From Photobacterium sp. TY1-4 (GTDB taxonomy: Bacteria > Pseudomonadota > Gammaproteobacteria > Enterobacterales > Vibrionaceae), in assembly GCF_025398175.1 (NCBI RefSeq), contig NZ_CP099734.1, positions 3,162,001-3,226,000 of the forward strand: DNA of 64,000 bases. Reading direction: 5' to 3'. Below, one piece after another: positions 40,573 to 51,042 of the stretch. Every line of letters begins with the position of its first letter. The stretch's first letter is position 1. The notes beneath the pieces are model-generated. The model was given only the letters and a program-made list of their open reading frames with translations, ran no database searches and was not told the DNA's origin. Position numbers and translations under genes: made by a program.

Positions 40573-41511
40573 TTACTTAGCCGCGAACTCTTCACCCAGC
40601 TTGATATCACCTTTCAGGGTATCCAGCATGCTTTCCAGCGCTTCCTGCTCAAAAGCACTCAGGGTGCCGTAATCCATGATCTCTTCCACACCGTCTTTGC
40701 CCAGTAACACCGGCTGTGCAAAGAAGCGCGCGTGTTTGCCGTCGCCTTCAACATAAGCACACTCGACAACACCCTGCTCACCTTGCAGCGCGCGAACCAC
40801 AGACAGGCCGAAGCGACAAGCTGCCTGACCCATCGACAGGGTTGCAGAGCCGCCACCGGCTTTGGCTTCAACAACCTCAGTCCCCGCGTTCTGGATGCGT
40901 GGCGTCAGGGCCTTGATTTCTTCTTCGGTGAACTCAACGCCTTCAACCTGAGACAGCAGCGGCAGGATGGTCACGCCAGAGTGGCCGCCGATCACCGGTA
41001 CAGACACCTGACCCGGATCCAAGTCTTTCAGCTCTGCAACGAACGTTTCCGAGCGGATCACATCCAGTGTGGTCACACCGAACAGTTTACGCTTGTCGTA
41101 AACGCCGGCTTTTTTCAGCACGTCGGCTGCAATGGCGACGGTGGTGTTCACCGGGTTGGTGATGATCCCGACCACGGCTTTCGGACAAACCACGGAAATT
41201 TTCTCTGCCAGTGATTTGACGATCCCGGCATTGACATTAAACAGATCCGCACGATCCATCCCCGGCTTACGCGCAACACCGGCTGAAATCAGAACCACAT
41301 CCGCACCTTCCAGCGCTGGTGTCGGATCCTCACCGCCGTAACCTTTGATTGATACCGGCGTCGGGATATGGCTCAAGTCCGCCGCAACCCCTGGGGTTAC
41401 TGGTGCAATGTCATACAGCGCCAGGTCAGAGCCGGCAGGCAGACGGTTTTTCAACAGCAGGGCCAGAGCCTGGCCGATACCGCCAGCAGCACCAATCACA
41501 GCAACTTTCAT
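40573..41511 (-). CDS. mdh: Malate dehydrogenase
   Basis: NAD-dependent MDH of the TCA cycle. The 312-residue protein has the dinucleotide loop [20 protein letters not shown], the substrate arginines in [14 protein letters not shown] and the catalytic histidine in [24 protein letters not shown] precedes the ATG. It is divergent from argR, as in many gammaproteobacteria. Confidence 0.97.
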   Translation of the reverse strand: MKVAVIGAAGGIGQALALLLKNRLPAGSDLALYDIAPVTPGVAADLSHIPTPVSIKGYGGEDPTPALEGADVVLISAGVARKPGMDRADLFNVNAGIVKSLAEKISVVCPKAVVGIITNPVNTTVAIAADVLKKAGVYDKRKLFGVTTLDVIRSETFVAELKDLDPGQVSVPVIGGHSGVTILPLLSQVEGVEFTEEEIKALTPRIQNAGTEVVEAKAGGGSATLSMGQAACRFGLSVVRALQGEQGVVECAYVEGDGKHARFFAQPVLLGKDGVEEIMDYGTLSAFEQEALESMLDTLKGDIKLGEEFAAK

Positions 41512-41888
41512 GTTCGTTCTCCTTTACGATAGAAGTATATTTTTCAGACCGAATACCAATCAGATGAAATCACTGCTGATATTAAGCGCATGATTTCATT
41601 TGATTGGCATGAATGGACGTTATAGCAACAAGCCCCGAAATACAATCAAACCCGGTGCGCTTTGAGAGCTTACGCATGGGCATGAACAAAATGTGCTACA
41701 TGTTTATAACATGATTTGTTACGCAATGCAGCTCTCCCGGCGGCAGGGGCAAAACCCGTCTCTAAATAATTATGCAGCGGATGCGGCTATAATGGTGACA
41801 AGCACGCCAGTTTCGGCCTTCACTGTTTGCTCCGGCCCGGGGGCTGTGACAGAATACGGCACCTCGTCCCTGTATATGAAATTTACTT
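41512..41888. other. Divergent intergenic region, mdh / argR
   Basis: 377 bases between the start codons. It contains a 58-bp palindromic repeat (41553-41610) and AT-rich sequence near 41690-41780. ArgR normally controls its own gene through ARG boxes; partial, weak resemblances occur near 41762-41778, but none is good enough to call. No small ORF with a ribosome binding site was found. Confidence 0.35.
41553..41610. repeat. Short palindromic repeat with ATACCAATC ends
   Basis: The arms ATACCAATCAGATGAAATCA and TGATTTCATTTGATTGGCAT (two mismatches) flank an 18-base loop. The outer ATACCAATC end is the same as the ends of the two longer repeats at 50863 and 60022, which suggests a family of small non-autonomous elements. 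It lies 42 bases before the mdh start. Confidence 0.7.
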
Positions 41889-42359
41889 ATGCGAAATTCA
41901 GATAAACAAGAGCGCTTAATCAAAGCCTTTAAAGCCATTCTCAAAGAAGAAAAATTCAGCTCACAAGGCGAAATCGTCGACGCATTGAAAGCTCAGGGGT
42001 TCGACAACATTAACCAATCCAAAGTCTCCCGCATGCTGACCAAATTTGGCGCGGTACGTACCCGCAATGCCAAGATGGAAATGGTCTACTGCCTGCCGGT
42101 TGAGCTGGGTGTGCCGACCACCAGCAGCCCGCTGAAAGAGCTGGTGATGGAAGTGGGCTACAACAATGCCCTGGTCGTGATCCATACCGGTCCGGGCGCG
42201 GCACAGGTGATTGCCCGCCTATTAGATTCACTAGGCAAGGCCGAAGGGATCCTGGGGGTTGTCGCCGGGGACGATACCATTTTCATTACCCCGACCCAGG
42301 CCCTGACCACCAAAGAGCTGTTCGACTCAGTATGCGAGCTATTTGACTACAGCGGCTGA
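41889..42359 (+). CDS. argR: Arginine repressor
   Basis: ArgR represses arginine synthesis genes when bound to arginine, and takes part in Xer recombination at cer-like sites in E. coli. The 156-residue protein has the N-terminal winged helix ([42 protein letters not shown]) and the C-terminal hexamerisation domain with the arginine-binding [11 protein letters not shown]. The ATG at 41889 has no obvious ribosome binding site, but the family length supports it. Confidence 0.96.
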   Translation: MRNSDKQERLIKAFKAILKEEKFSSQGEIVDALKAQGFDNINQSKVSRMLTKFGAVRTRNAKMEMVYCLPVELGVPTTSSPLKELVMEVGYNNALVVIHTGPGAAQVIARLLDSLGKAEGILGVVAGDDTIFITPTQALTTKELFDSVCELFDYSG

Positions 42360-42371
42360 AGCAGCCCCGGT

Positions 42372-42399
42372 ACTCTCTCTCCGCAAAGTGAGAGAGAGT
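42372..42399 (+). terminator. Hairpin after argR (possible terminator)
   Basis: ACTCTCTCTC/GAGAGAGAGT forms a 10-bp stem with an 8-base loop, 12 bases after the argR stop. No T-run follows, so intrinsic termination is doubtful; the hairpin may only protect the 3' end. Confidence 0.45.
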
Positions 42400-42650
42400 T
42401 CACATTCAGACAAACTGGGTCACCTGACCAACAAATTTCACAACCCATTGATTGATATAAATAATTATTCGATCCCGACTGATTTCCCCGCATTTTTCCC
42501 AGCCTTCCTTTCCTCACAGGCTTTAACATAATTTCAATTTTTCCCTAGGCTTTTGTTATCATCATTTTGATTTGCTTCAGCAAATATGCCTTTTCCACCG
42601 ATGGAGCACGTGTCCATACTGGAGATAACAACAATTAGGAAGGGATTAAC
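42400..42650. other. Intergenic region upstream of the TAXI-TRAP genes
   Basis: AT-rich 251-base stretch that should contain the promoter of the transporter operon. No hairpin, repeat or small ORF with a ribosome binding site was recognised. Confidence 0.35.
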
Positions 42651-43619
42651 ATGGCATTAAAACAACTCTTGAAAATCAGCGCATTAGCAGCGGCCATGAC
42701 CACCAGTGGTCTGGCCGGCGCCCAGGACTTTATCACGATCGGTACAGGCTCTGTGACCGGCGTATACTATCCGACAGGCGGTGCCATCTGTAAGCTGGTC
42801 AACAAAGAACGCAAACAATACAACGTTCGCTGTTCGGTTGAGTCAACCGGCGGCTCTATCTATAACGTCAACACCATGCGTGCCGGCGAGCTGGATTTCG
42901 GCGTCGTGCAGTCCGACTGGCAGTACCATGCCTACAACGGTACCAGCAAGTTCGAAGAGCTGGGCCCGTATAAGAAGATCCGTGCGGTCTTTTCCCTCCA
43001 TACCGAACCGTTTACCGTCATTGCCCGTGCCGATTCCGGCATTAACGGTGTCGCCGATCTGAAAGGCAAACGCGTCAATATCGGTAACCCGGGCTCCGGT
43101 GACCGCGCAACCATGGGCGTGGTGATGGATGCAATGGGCTGGACCAACGAAGACTTTAAACTGGCTGCCGAGCTGAAAGGCTCCGAGCGCTCGCAAGCCC
43201 TGTGTGACAACAAAATTGACGCCTTCGTGTACGTGGTTGGCCACCCGAGCGGTTCTGTCAAAGAAGCAACCACCTCTTGTGATGCCAAGCTGGTCCCGGT
43301 CACCGGTGCTGCCATCGACAAGATCGTGGCGGATAACCCGTACTACGCCAAGAGCACCATTCCGGGCGGCATGTACAAGGGCACCGACACCGATACCAAC
43401 AGCTTCGGTGTGGCCGCGACCCTGGTGTCTTCAACTGATGTCTCTGACGATGTGGTCTACGCCCTGGTGAAATCCGTGTTCGAGAACTTCGACACCTTTA
43501 AGCGCCTGCACCCGGCGTTTGCAAACCTCAAACCTGAAAACATGGTGAAAGACGGCCTGTCGATCCCACTCCACCCAGGTGCGGTTCGCTACTACAAGGA
43601 AAAGGGTTACCTCAAGTAA
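42651..43619 (+). CDS. TAXI-type TRAP transporter, solute-binding protein
   Basis: The 322-residue precursor has a signal peptide (cleaved after GLAGA, about residue 24) and the TAXI-family core beginning [24 protein letters not shown], with [27 protein letters not shown] and [11 protein letters not shown] further on. TAXI proteins bind small acids (glutamate and others) in the periplasm and feed a TRAP permease. The ATG follows AGGAAGGGATTAAC. The product resembles the 'immunogenic protein' group of vibrios. A stem-loop separates it from the permease gene. Confidence 0.93.
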   Translation: MALKQLLKISALAAAMTTSGLAGAQDFITIGTGSVTGVYYPTGGAICKLVNKERKQYNVRCSVESTGGSIYNVNTMRAGELDFGVVQSDWQYHAYNGTSKFEELGPYKKIRAVFSLHTEPFTVIARADSGINGVADLKGKRVNIGNPGSGDRATMGVVMDAMGWTNEDFKLAAELKGSERSQALCDNKIDAFVYVVGHPSGSVKEATTSCDAKLVPVTGAAIDKIVADNPYYAKSTIPGGMYKGTDTDTNSFGVAATLVSSTDVSDDVVYALVKSVFENFDTFKRLHPAFANLKPENMVKDGLSIPLHPGAVRYYKEKGYLK

Positions 43620-43655
43620 TCCCACCGGAACGAACCTTGGGCACCTTGTGCCATT

Positions 43656-43679
43656 CATGCGCCGCTCACGCGGCGCATG
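43656..43679 (+). other. Intercistronic stem-loop between TRAP binding protein and permease
   Basis: A perfect 10-bp stem CATGCGCCGC/GCGGCGCATG with a 4-base loop lies 36 bases after the binding-protein stop. No proper T-run follows. Such hairpins in transporter operons commonly raise the amount of the binding protein over the permease by protecting the upstream mRNA or stopping part of the transcripts. Confidence 0.65.
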
Positions 43680-43751
43680 CTGTTTCACCACCCTATAAAA
43701 ATAACAATCACGATTGATTTAACTACCTAGTCCATCAAAGAAGGATGATGC

Positions 43752-46328
43752 ATGACGAAGACAACTGAGACGTCGACAGAGGTGCAGGAAATGGTGGCTC
43801 AGGCTGATACCGGGGCCAGAAACCCTGTCGGTATCCCCGGCCGAATTCTCTGGTTCGTGCCGCTGTGCTGGTCACTGTTCCAGTTATGGTACGCTTCGCC
43901 CCTCCCTTTTATCGTCGACTTCGGGGTACTCAATGACACCGAAGCGCGTTCCGTCCATCTGGCGTTTGCGATTTTCCTGGCCTTCACGGCTTATCCGGCC
44001 CTGACCCATTCACCCAGAGACCGGATCCCGGTCGTTGACTGGCTGTTGGCCCTTGCCGGTAGCTTTTCTGCGGCCTATATCTACCTGTTTTACAGCCAGC
44101 TTGCCGGACGGGCCGGCGCCCCGACCGGGATGGATGTCGTCGTCGCCGTCACCGGGATGATCCTGCTGCTGGAAGCTACCCGCCGGGCCCTCGGGCCACC
44201 GCTGATGGTGGTGGCAGCCGTGTTCCTGCTCTATACGTTCGGCGGCCCTTACATGCCGGATGTCATTGCCCACAAAGGTGCCAGCCTGAACAAGGCCATG
44301 TCTCACCTGTGGCTCACCACCGAAGGGGTCTTCGGGATCGCGCTGGGGGTCTCGACCTCATTCGTATTCCTGTTTGTCCTGTTCGGCGCCATGCTTGAGC
44401 GGGCCGGGGCCGGGGCTTACTTTATTAAAGTTGCCTTTTCCCTGCTGGGCCATATGCGCGGCGGCCCGGCCAAGGCTGCGGTCGTTGCATCCGGTCTGTC
44501 CGGCCTGGTCTCCGGCTCGTCGATTGCCAACGTGGTCACCACCGGGACCTTCACCATTCCGTTGATGAAGAAAGTCGGTTTTCCGGGCACCAAAGCCGGC
44601 GCAGTGGAAGTTGCAGCCTCAACCAATGGCCAGCTGACACCGCCGATCATGGGAGCTGCGGCCTTTCTGATGGTCGAATATGTCGGGATTTCCTATGTCG
44701 AGGTGATCAAGGCGGCCCTGCTGCCTGCGCTGATCTCCTACATCGCTCTGCTCTACATCGTCCACCTGGAAGCCTGTAAAGCCGGGATGACCGGGCTCAA
44801 GCGCCACTACAAACCCACCCTGGCGCAGAGCCTGCTGTCCTTCAGCGGCACAATCCTGGGGCTGGTTGTGTTAAGTGCAGCGGTTTACTACGGCATTGGC
44901 TGGACCAAAGATGTCTTCGGTGCGGCGGCAACGCCGATGATTGCCGTGGTGATCCTGATCGCCTATGTCGCGCTGGTCAGACTGTCCTCGCGCTATCAGG
45001 ATCACCTGCTCGAAGATCCGAATGCCGAAATCACCGAAGTGCCGGATCCGGGCCCGACCATTAAATCCGGCCTCTACTTCCTGCTGCCGATTGTGGTGCT
45101 GGTCTGGTGCCTGACGGTTGAGCGCTTCTCACCGGGGCTGTCTGCTTTCTGGGCCACGATGTTTATGATCTTCATCCTGCTGACCCAACGCCCGCTGCTG
45201 GCGCTGTTTAACCGGGAGCAATCATTGGCACAAGCCGCGGTGGAAGGCGGTGTGGATCTGCTGGAAAGCCTGGTCTCCGGCGCGCGGAATATGATCGGGA
45301 TCGGGGTGGCCACAGCTGCGGCCGGGATCGTCGTCGGGGTCGTCACTCTGACCGGGATCGGCCTGGTCATGACCGAGTTCGTCGAGTTTATCTCGGGCGG
45401 CAACATCATGCTGATGCTGCTGTTTACTGCGGTGATCAGTCTGATCCTCGGCATGGGCCTGCCGACAACCGCCAACTATATTGTGGTCTCCACCCTGATG
45501 GCCCCGGTCATCGTCACCCTGGGTGCCCAAAGCGGCCTGATCATTCCGCTGATCGCCGTCCACCTGTTCGTGTTCTACTTCGGGATCCTGGCCGACGATA
45601 CCCCGCCGGTCGGCCTCGCGGCTTTTGCGGCAGCCGCAATCGCCAAAAGCGATCCGATCCGCACCGGGATTCAGGGCTTCACCTATGACATCCGGACCGC
45701 CATCCTGCCGTTTATGTTCATCTTCAACACCCAGCTGTTATTGATGGACATCGATTCCTGGTGGCACCTGTTCCTGACGGTCAGCTCCGCCATCATCGCC
45801 ATGCTGACTTTCTCGGCAGCCACCCAGGGATGGTGGTTTACCAAAACCAAATGGTGGGAAGTGATTGCGCTATTGGTGATCACCTTCTCACTTTTCCGCC
45901 CGGGTTTTTGGTGGGATATGGTGTATCCGCCTAAATTGGACATGCCGGGAGTGGCCATCCAGGAGGTCGCAGGACAACTGGCCATCGGTCAGCCACTGGA
46001 GCTTCAGGTTAGCGGGGAAAACCTCGAAGGCAAGCAGGTCAGCAAACATGTCCTGCTGCCGTTTGACGCCGATGCTGGGGATGCCGAAGCGCGGATCGCC
46101 TCCACCGGCCTGATGCTCCGTCAGGACGGCGACAACATGCTGGTCGACCTGATTGAGTTCGGCAGTGCGGCAGAAGCTGCCGGGATCGATTTTGACTGGG
46201 AAATCACCCAGGTGAGTTTGCCGGCTGAGCGGCCAATGAAAGAATGGGTCTTTGTACCGACCCTGCTGTTGCTGGGCGCATTAGGGTGGAACCAGCGGCG
46301 GCGTGCCCGCCAGCTCGTCACGGCCTAG
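43752..46328 (+). CDS. TRAP transporter, fused 4TM/12TM permease
   Basis: The 858-residue inner-membrane protein is the fused DctQ-DctM type permease (TRAP-T, 4TM-12TM). Many hydrophobic helices are visible; the TRAP signature appears in AAVVASGLSGLVSGSSIANVVTTGTFTIPLMKKVGFPGTKAGAVEVAASTNGQLTPPIMGAAAF and again in LGMGLPTTANYIV. The C-terminal about 120 residues (from LDMPGVAIQEV) form a soluble domain found in several TAXI-associated permeases. AAGGATGATGC precedes the ATG. Its partner is the TAXI protein upstream; sodium-coupled uptake is inferred from the family. Confidence 0.94.
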   Translation: MTKTTETSTEVQEMVAQADTGARNPVGIPGRILWFVPLCWSLFQLWYASPLPFIVDFGVLNDTEARSVHLAFAIFLAFTAYPALTHSPRDRIPVVDWLLALAGSFSAAYIYLFYSQLAGRAGAPTGMDVVVAVTGMILLLEATRRALGPPLMVVAAVFLLYTFGGPYMPDVIAHKGASLNKAMSHLWLTTEGVFGIALGVSTSFVFLFVLFGAMLERAGAGAYFIKVAFSLLGHMRGGPAKAAVVASGLSGLVSGSSIANVVTTGTFTIPLMKKVGFPGTKAGAVEVAASTNGQLTPPIMGAAAFLMVEYVGISYVEVIKAALLPALISYIALLYIVHLEACKAGMTGLKRHYKPTLAQSLLSFSGTILGLVVLSAAVYYGIGWTKDVFGAAATPMIAVVILIAYVALVRLSSRYQDHLLEDPNAEITEVPDPGPTIKSGLYFLLPIVVLVWCLTVERFSPGLSAFWATMFMIFILLTQRPLLALFNREQSLAQAAVEGGVDLLESLVSGARNMIGIGVATAAAGIVVGVVTLTGIGLVMTEFVEFISGGNIMLMLLFTAVISLILGMGLPTTANYIVVSTLMAPVIVTLGAQSGLIIPLIAVHLFVFYFGILADDTPPVGLAAFAAAAIAKSDPIRTGIQGFTYDIRTAILPFMFIFNTQLLLMDIDSWWHLFLTVSSAIIAMLTFSAATQGWWFTKTKWWEVIALLVITFSLFRPGFWWDMVYPPKLDMPGVAIQEVAGQLAIGQPLELQVSGENLEGKQVSKHVLLPFDADAGDAEARIASTGLMLRQDGDNMLVDLIEFGSAAEAAGIDFDWEITQVSLPAERPMKEWVFVPTLLLLGALGWNQRRRARQLVTA

Positions 46329-46363
46329 CCCGGTTAAGGACAAGCTATACCGGTCTAAACTAT

Positions 46364-46383
46364 AGGGAGAGCCTGCTCTCCCT
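46364..46383 (+). other. Stem-loop between the TRAP permease and the UspA gene
   Basis: AGGGAGAG/CTCTCCCT with a CCTG loop is followed by only three Ts, 35 bases after the permease stop. It may be a weak terminator or a processing site, leaving the UspA gene partly co-transcribed. Confidence 0.5.
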
Positions 46384-46405
46384 TTACCTCTGAGAGAATA
46401 ATAAT

Positions 46406-46855
46406 ATGTACAGACAGATTTTAGTGCCCGTTGATCTGAATGAAGAAGGGTTTGCCGATAAAGCCGTCGAGCAGGCCGTTTGGCTGGCCCGACAATCCAA
46501 TGCCACCATCCATCTGCTCAATGTCCTGCCCGGCATTCACATGTCGATGGTGTCGAGCTACTTCCCCAAAGATGCCGCCCGTAAGATGATGCAGGATACC
46601 CAGCACCAGCTCAAAGCATTTGCGGCCGAGCATATTCCGGATGAGCTGATGCACCATCAGTATGTTTCGGAAGGGAAAACCTGGTCGACGATTTTAGAGC
46701 ATGCCGAGCGGGTCGGTGCCGATCTGATCATTATTCCGAGCCACAAGCGCTCCCGGCTCGACAAGGTGATGCTGGGCTCGGTCGCGGCCAAAGTGGTCGA
46801 GAACTCCCCGATCAATGTCATGGTGATCAAGCCTCAGGTGCATTTGCCTGAATAA
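46406..46855 (+). CDS. Universal stress protein, UspA family
   Basis: The 149-residue protein begins MYRQILVPVDLNEEGFADKAV and has the ATP-binding tail pattern GSVAAKVVENSPINVMVIK (G-2x-G-9x-G(S/T) type, here with GSVAAKVVE). It is the third gene of the TRAP locus. In other bacteria a Usp protein next to a TRAP transporter (TeaD) binds ATP and tunes transport, so a similar role is plausible here. GAGAGA lies before the ATG. Confidence 0.9.
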   Translation: MYRQILVPVDLNEEGFADKAVEQAVWLARQSNATIHLLNVLPGIHMSMVSSYFPKDAARKMMQDTQHQLKAFAAEHIPDELMHHQYVSEGKTWSTILEHAERVGADLIIIPSHKRSRLDKVMLGSVAAKVVENSPINVMVIKPQVHLPE

Positions 46856-46884
46856 TCACCGACGTTGTGAACCTATAGCGATAA

Positions 46885-46908
46885 CAAAAAGCCCGCAACT
46901 GCGGGCTT
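46885..46908. terminator. Terminator between the UspA gene and ubiX
   Basis: AAGCCCGC/GCGGGCTT with a 4-base loop. Five As precede it, giving a T-run on the minus strand for ubiX; on the plus strand the T-run is weak. Confidence 0.75.
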
Positions 46909-46933
46909 GTTCAAATCAACCTAGTGGTTTTTC

Positions 46934-47578
46934 TCAGCTCGGTTGTGACACCGCGCGCTGATCATATCCCCAGCGCGGTACCAGCCCCTGCTCAAGCCCG
47001 AGATGGTCCAGGATCCGGGCCACCATGAAGTCGACCAAATCATCAATGCTGGATGGCTGATGGTAAAACCCCGGTGCCGCCGGCATGATAGTAACCCCCA
47101 TTTGGGACAGCTTGAGCATATTTTCCAGATGCAGGGTCGAAAACGGCGTTTCGCGCACCACCATCAACAGCTGCCCCCGCTCTTTGAGCACCACATCCGC
47201 AGCCCGCTCAATCAGGTTATCGGACATCCCGTGTGCGACTGACGCCAGGGTCCCGGCCGAACACGGACAGACCACCATCTGCTTCGGCGCCGCCGATCCC
47301 GATGCTACCGGCGAGAACCAGTCTTCCTTACCGCACACTTCCAGCTTGTCGGCATCACATTTCAGGTAAGCCGTCAGGGCCTGCTTCGCCGCCTCAGGCC
47401 CGGCGGGTAGCTTCAGCCCGTGCTCAGTGGCCAAAACCACCCGCGCCGCCGAAGAGATCAGCAGGTAGACCTGGTAATCCGCCGCCAGCAGGCATTCAAG
47501 CAGGCGCAAACCGTAAGGTGCTCCGGAAGCGCCGGTCCAGGCCAGGGTGATCCGTTTGTCGTGCATCTTGATACTCAC
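46934..47578 (-). CDS. ubiX: Flavin prenyltransferase UbiX
   Basis: UbiX makes prenylated FMN, the cofactor of the UbiD decarboxylase in ubiquinone synthesis. The 214-residue protein has [18 protein letters not shown] for the flavin-phosphate site, [28 protein letters not shown] and the [13 protein letters not shown] signature. The start overlaps the mpl stop by four bases. The family length is normal. Confidence 0.95.
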   Translation of the reverse strand: MSIKMHDKRITLAWTGASGAPYGLRLLECLLAADYQVYLLISSAARVVLATEHGLKLPAGPEAAKQALTAYLKCDADKLEVCGKEDWFSPVASGSAAPKQMVVCPCSAGTLASVAHGMSDNLIERAADVVLKERGQLLMVVRETPFSTLHLENMLKLSQMGVTIMPAAPGFYHQPSSIDDLVDFMVARILDHLGLEQGLVPRWGYDQRAVSQPS

Positions 47579-48936
47579 TCTTCTTTCCGGGCCAGGGCAG
47601 CCAGCAATTTATCGTGGATCCCGCCAAAGCCGCCATTGCTCATCACCAGGATCTGATCGCCCGGTTGCGCAGCAGCGGCAATTTTCGCCACCAGCGCATC
47701 CAAATCACCATCGGTTTGCGCCGGCTGGCGGCAGGCATCCGCAATCTCCTGGACAGACCAAGGGATATTGTCGGGCTGATAAATGAACACTTCGTCGGCC
47801 TGGGCCAGCGCCGGGGCCAGATCCAGCTTGTGCACCCCCAGCTTCATGGTATTGGAGCGCGGCTCCAGCACCGCCAGGATCCGCGCAGTGCCGACTTTGG
47901 CGCGCAAACCGCCCAGGGTCAGTTCGACTGCGGTCGGATGGTGAGCGAAATCGTCATAGACGGTTACGCCGCCCTGCTCACCCTTGAGCTCCAGGCGGCG
48001 CTTGGTATTGATAAATTTATCCAGTGATTCACAGGCCAGATCCGGTGTCACGCCGACATGGCGGGCCGCGGCAATCGCCATCAGCGCATTGCTGACATTA
48101 TGGTCGCCCACCAGCTCCCAGTTCACCGTACCGGCCAGTGCGCCGTCCAGACAGACCTCGAAGCAGCTGCCATCCGCAATTTGCTTGCGGGCCTGCCAGT
48201 GGCCGTCCTCACCGGTATATTCCAGCTCGCTCCAGCATCCCATGGCCAGGGTTTGCTCAATCGCCGCCGCGCCCTTGGGCGCCAGGATCCGACCATTGCC
48301 CGGCACCGTACGCACCAGATGGTGAAACTGGCGTTGGATCGCTTTTAAATCGTCAAAAATATCTGCGTGATCGAACTCCAGGTTGTTCATAATCAGGGTT
48401 CGTGGTCGATAATGAACAAACTTAGAACGCTTATCGAAAAAAGCACTATCGTATTCGTCCGCTTCGACGACAAAGAACATACTCTCCCCTAACCTCGCGG
48501 AAACACCGAAGTTTCCGAGCACGCCACCGACCAGAAATCCCGGCTGATAGCCGCAATCTTCCAGGATCCAGGCCAGCATACTGGCCGTTGTGGTCTTGCC
48601 GTGCGTACCGGCAACCGCCAGGACCCAGCGATCGTGCAGCAGGATCTCCTGTAACCATTGCGGCCCGGAGGTATAGCGCAGGTTATGGTTCAGCACATAT
48701 TCCACACAAGGATTGCCCCGGCTCATGGCATTGCCCACGACCACGAGGTCTGGTGCCGGATCGAGCTGCGCAGGATCATAACCCTGAATTATTTCAATAC
48801 CTTGCGATTCAAGTAAGGTGCTCATTGGCGGGTAAACGTTTGCATCACAGCCGGTTACCTTGTGGCCCAGCTGGCGGGCCAGAATCGCGGCGCCGCCCAT
48901 AAATGTGCCGCAAATTCCGAGGATATGGATATGCAT
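47575..48936 (-). CDS. mpl: UDP-MurNAc:L-Ala-gamma-D-Glu-meso-DAP ligase
   Basis: Mpl reattaches the recycled tripeptide to UDP-MurNAc in peptidoglycan recycling. The 453-residue protein begins [38 protein letters not shown], the Mur-ligase Rossmann start. The ATP loop [14 protein letters not shown] (with the following [13 protein letters not shown]) and the C-terminal [14 protein letters not shown] are also present. It is coupled to ubiX and divergent from fbp. Confidence 0.96.
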   Translation of the reverse strand: MHIHILGICGTFMGGAAILARQLGHKVTGCDANVYPPMSTLLESQGIEIIQGYDPAQLDPAPDLVVVGNAMSRGNPCVEYVLNHNLRYTSGPQWLQEILLHDRWVLAVAGTHGKTTTASMLAWILEDCGYQPGFLVGGVLGNFGVSARLGESMFFVVEADEYDSAFFDKRSKFVHYRPRTLIMNNLEFDHADIFDDLKAIQRQFHHLVRTVPGNGRILAPKGAAAIEQTLAMGCWSELEYTGEDGHWQARKQIADGSCFEVCLDGALAGTVNWELVGDHNVSNALMAIAAARHVGVTPDLACESLDKFINTKRRLELKGEQGGVTVYDDFAHHPTAVELTLGGLRAKVGTARILAVLEPRSNTMKLGVHKLDLAPALAQADEVFIYQPDNIPWSVQEIADACRQPAQTDGDLDALVAKIAAAAQPGDQILVMSNGGFGGIHDKLLAALARKEE

Positions 48937-49145
48937 AACTGTCGGCTCACTGGATTAATTGTTGTTTATTTCACGCGAAAGCGTTACTTCAGTACCATAA
49001 AAAAGATCTTTATATACAATTCTTTATACGTAAATAAAGCACGTAATCACAGGCACACTGCCTGACAAAAGGTACATAAATTGTCCACCAGAGACATTGT
49101 ACCTGACTTAACAGCCCCAATGACAACAAGATGCAAGGATTGTAT

Positions 49146-50162
49146 ATGTCCAATATGAGAACCCTTGGCGAGTTCATTGTCGAGAAACAAACTGACTTCC
49201 CCCACGCCAGCGGTGACCTATCTTCACTGTTGGGTTCGATTAAGCTGGCAGCGAAAATCGTCAACCGTGAAATCAATAAAGCCGGTCTGGTCGACATCAC
49301 CGGCTCTGTTGGCGAAGAGAATGTGCAAGGCGAAGAGCAGCAAAAGCTGGACGTCTATGCCAACGACAAATTTAAAGCTGCCCTTGAAGCCCGTGATCAA
49401 GTGTGTGGTGTGGCCAGTGAAGAAGAAGACGAAGCCGTCGCCTTCAACAAAGAGCTGAACCGTAACGCCAAGTACGTCGTGTTGATGGACCCACTGGATG
49501 GTTCTTCGAATATTGACGTAAACGTTTCCGTTGGGACCATCTTCTCGATTTACCAGCGCGTGTCGCCTGTCGGCACCCCGCCGACTGAAGAAGATTTCCT
49601 GCAGCCGGGCCACCGCCAGGTTGCGGCCGGTTACATTATCTACGGCTCGTCCACCATGCTGGTGTACACCACGGGGAATGGCGTTCACGGCTTTACGTAC
49701 GATCCGTCTCTGGGCGTGTTCTGCCTGTCGCACGAAAATATGCAAATTCCGCAGGACGGCCGGATCTACTCGATCAACGAAGGCAACTACATCCGCTTCC
49801 CGATGGGCGTGAAGAAGTACATCAAACACTGCCAGGAAGATGTGCCGGCGGATAACCGTCCTTATACCTCACGCTATATCGGCTCGCTGGTTGCAGACTT
49901 CCACCGTAACCTGCTCAAGGGCGGCATCTACATGTACCCGAGCACCGCGACGCACCCGAACGGCAAGCTGCGCCTGCTGTATGAGTGCAACCCGATGGCC
50001 TTTTTGATCGAGCAGGCGGGCGGCGTTGCCTCCGACGGTAAAAACCGGATCCTGGATCTCAAACCAACCGAGCTGCACCAGCGGGTGCCTTTCTTCGTCG
50101 GCTCAACCAATATGGTTCGCGACGTGGAAGCCTTCCTGGCCGAATTCCCGGACCACAAGTAA
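49146..50162 (+). CDS. fbp: Fructose-1,6-bisphosphatase class I
   Basis: Fbp catalyses a committed step of gluconeogenesis. The ATG at 49146 ([15 protein letters not shown]) is chosen because AAGGA lies 7 bases upstream; it gives 338 residues. The metal-binding segments [22 protein letters not shown] and [14 protein letters not shown] are intact, and the AMP-site region near the N terminus is conserved. A terminator follows. Confidence 0.96.
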   Translation: MSNMRTLGEFIVEKQTDFPHASGDLSSLLGSIKLAAKIVNREINKAGLVDITGSVGEENVQGEEQQKLDVYANDKFKAALEARDQVCGVASEEEDEAVAFNKELNRNAKYVVLMDPLDGSSNIDVNVSVGTIFSIYQRVSPVGTPPTEEDFLQPGHRQVAAGYIIYGSSTMLVYTTGNGVHGFTYDPSLGVFCLSHENMQIPQDGRIYSINEGNYIRFPMGVKKYIKHCQEDVPADNRPYTSRYIGSLVADFHRNLLKGGIYMYPSTATHPNGKLRLLYECNPMAFLIEQAGGVASDGKNRILDLKPTELHQRVPFFVGSTNMVRDVEAFLAEFPDHK

Positions 50163-50181
50163 TGCCCTCGATTTAACTTTC

Positions 50182-50210
50182 AACAGGCTGCCCCGGCAGC
50201 CTGTTTCTTT
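50182..50210 (+). terminator. Rho-independent terminator of fbp
   Basis: A 10-bp stem AACAGGCTGC/GCAGCCTGTT with a CCCG loop, then TTTCTTT, about 20 bases after the fbp stop. Confidence 0.92.
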
Positions 50211-50332
50211 ATCCGCCATTTTCAGCACTCCCCCGGTGAAAACGCGGCTCCAAATAGACAACGCGCAGATGAAGTTGGTATTATTATTTCTACACATCTA
50301 CATCCAGTTAATTCACCAAAAGGAAAAACATC

Positions 50333-50863
50333 ATGAGCCTTAACCAGGTGCCTGCAGGAAAGGACATGCCGGAAGATATCTATGTCGTGATCGAGATCCC
50401 TGCCAACGCGGATCCAATCAAATACGAAATCGACAAAGACACCGGTGCTGTATTCGTTGACCGTTTCATGGCAACGCCAATGTTCTACCCATGCAACTAT
50501 GGTTATGTAAACAACACGCTGTCTCTGGACGGCGACCCAGTTGATGTTCTGGTTCCAACCCCGTACCCGCTGGTACCAGGTTCAGTGATCCGCTGCCGTC
50601 CGGTTGGCGTCCTGAAGATGACTGACGAGTCTGGTGAAGACGCGAAAGTGGTTGCAGTGCCGCACAGCAAACTGACCAAAGAATACGACCACATTCAGGA
50701 CGTTCAGGATCTGCCCGAGCTGCTGAAAGCGCAAATCACACACTTCTTCGAGCGCTACAAAGAGCTGGAAGCCGGTAAGTGGGTGAAAGTTGACGGTTGG
50801 GAAGATGCAGCTTCAGCGAAAGCTGAAATCCTGTCTTCTTTCGAGCGCGCGCAAGAGAAATAA
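50333..50863 (+). CDS. ppa: Inorganic pyrophosphatase, family I
   Basis: Ppa hydrolyses pyrophosphate and drives many biosynthetic reactions. The 176-residue protein has the family signature DGDPVDVLV (with the metal-binding aspartates) and the active-site stretch [16 protein letters not shown]. Codon use is more biased than that of its neighbours, as expected for a highly expressed enzyme. AAAGGAAAAACATC precedes the ATG. Its stop codon touches a 162-bp repeat, and the terminator lies beyond the repeat. Confidence 0.97.
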   Translation: MSLNQVPAGKDMPEDIYVVIEIPANADPIKYEIDKDTGAVFVDRFMATPMFYPCNYGYVNNTLSLDGDPVDVLVPTPYPLVPGSVIRCRPVGVLKMTDESGEDAKVVAVPHSKLTKEYDHIQDVQDLPELLKAQITHFFERYKELEAGKWVKVDGWEDAASAKAEILSSFERAQEK

Positions 50864-51024
50864 TACCAATCAAAGTAAGTAAGTGTTCGGAAATAGCGCA
50901 GGAAAAGGGTTTGAGAGCAAGGCAGATTTTTTTGATAAGTAGTTATTCTACAATCAAAAATTCTAACGCAGTTATCGAGCATTTGAACAAGCTAGGATGA
51001 CCCCTTATTTACTGCGATTGGTAT
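50863..51024 (+). repeat. MITE-like intergenic repeat, copy 1
   Basis: A 162-bp non-coding element with ends ATACCAATC and GATTGGTAT; the ends form an imperfect inverted repeat (ATACCAATC-NN-AGTAA). It begins at the last base of the ppa stop codon. It is very similar over its whole length to the copy at 60022-60179, with an identical central block of over 60 bases (from GATAAGTAGTTATTCTACAA to AAGCTAGGATGACC). It has no ORF of note. Such small repeats with CCAATC ends are common in vibrios. Confidence 0.9.
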
Positions 51025-51042
51025 AACTTGTTGCTGAGTGCT

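Noticed and set aside
41690..41780. Possible ARG boxes upstream of argR
   Set aside because: The matches to the ARG-box consensus are too weak to separate from AT-rich background.
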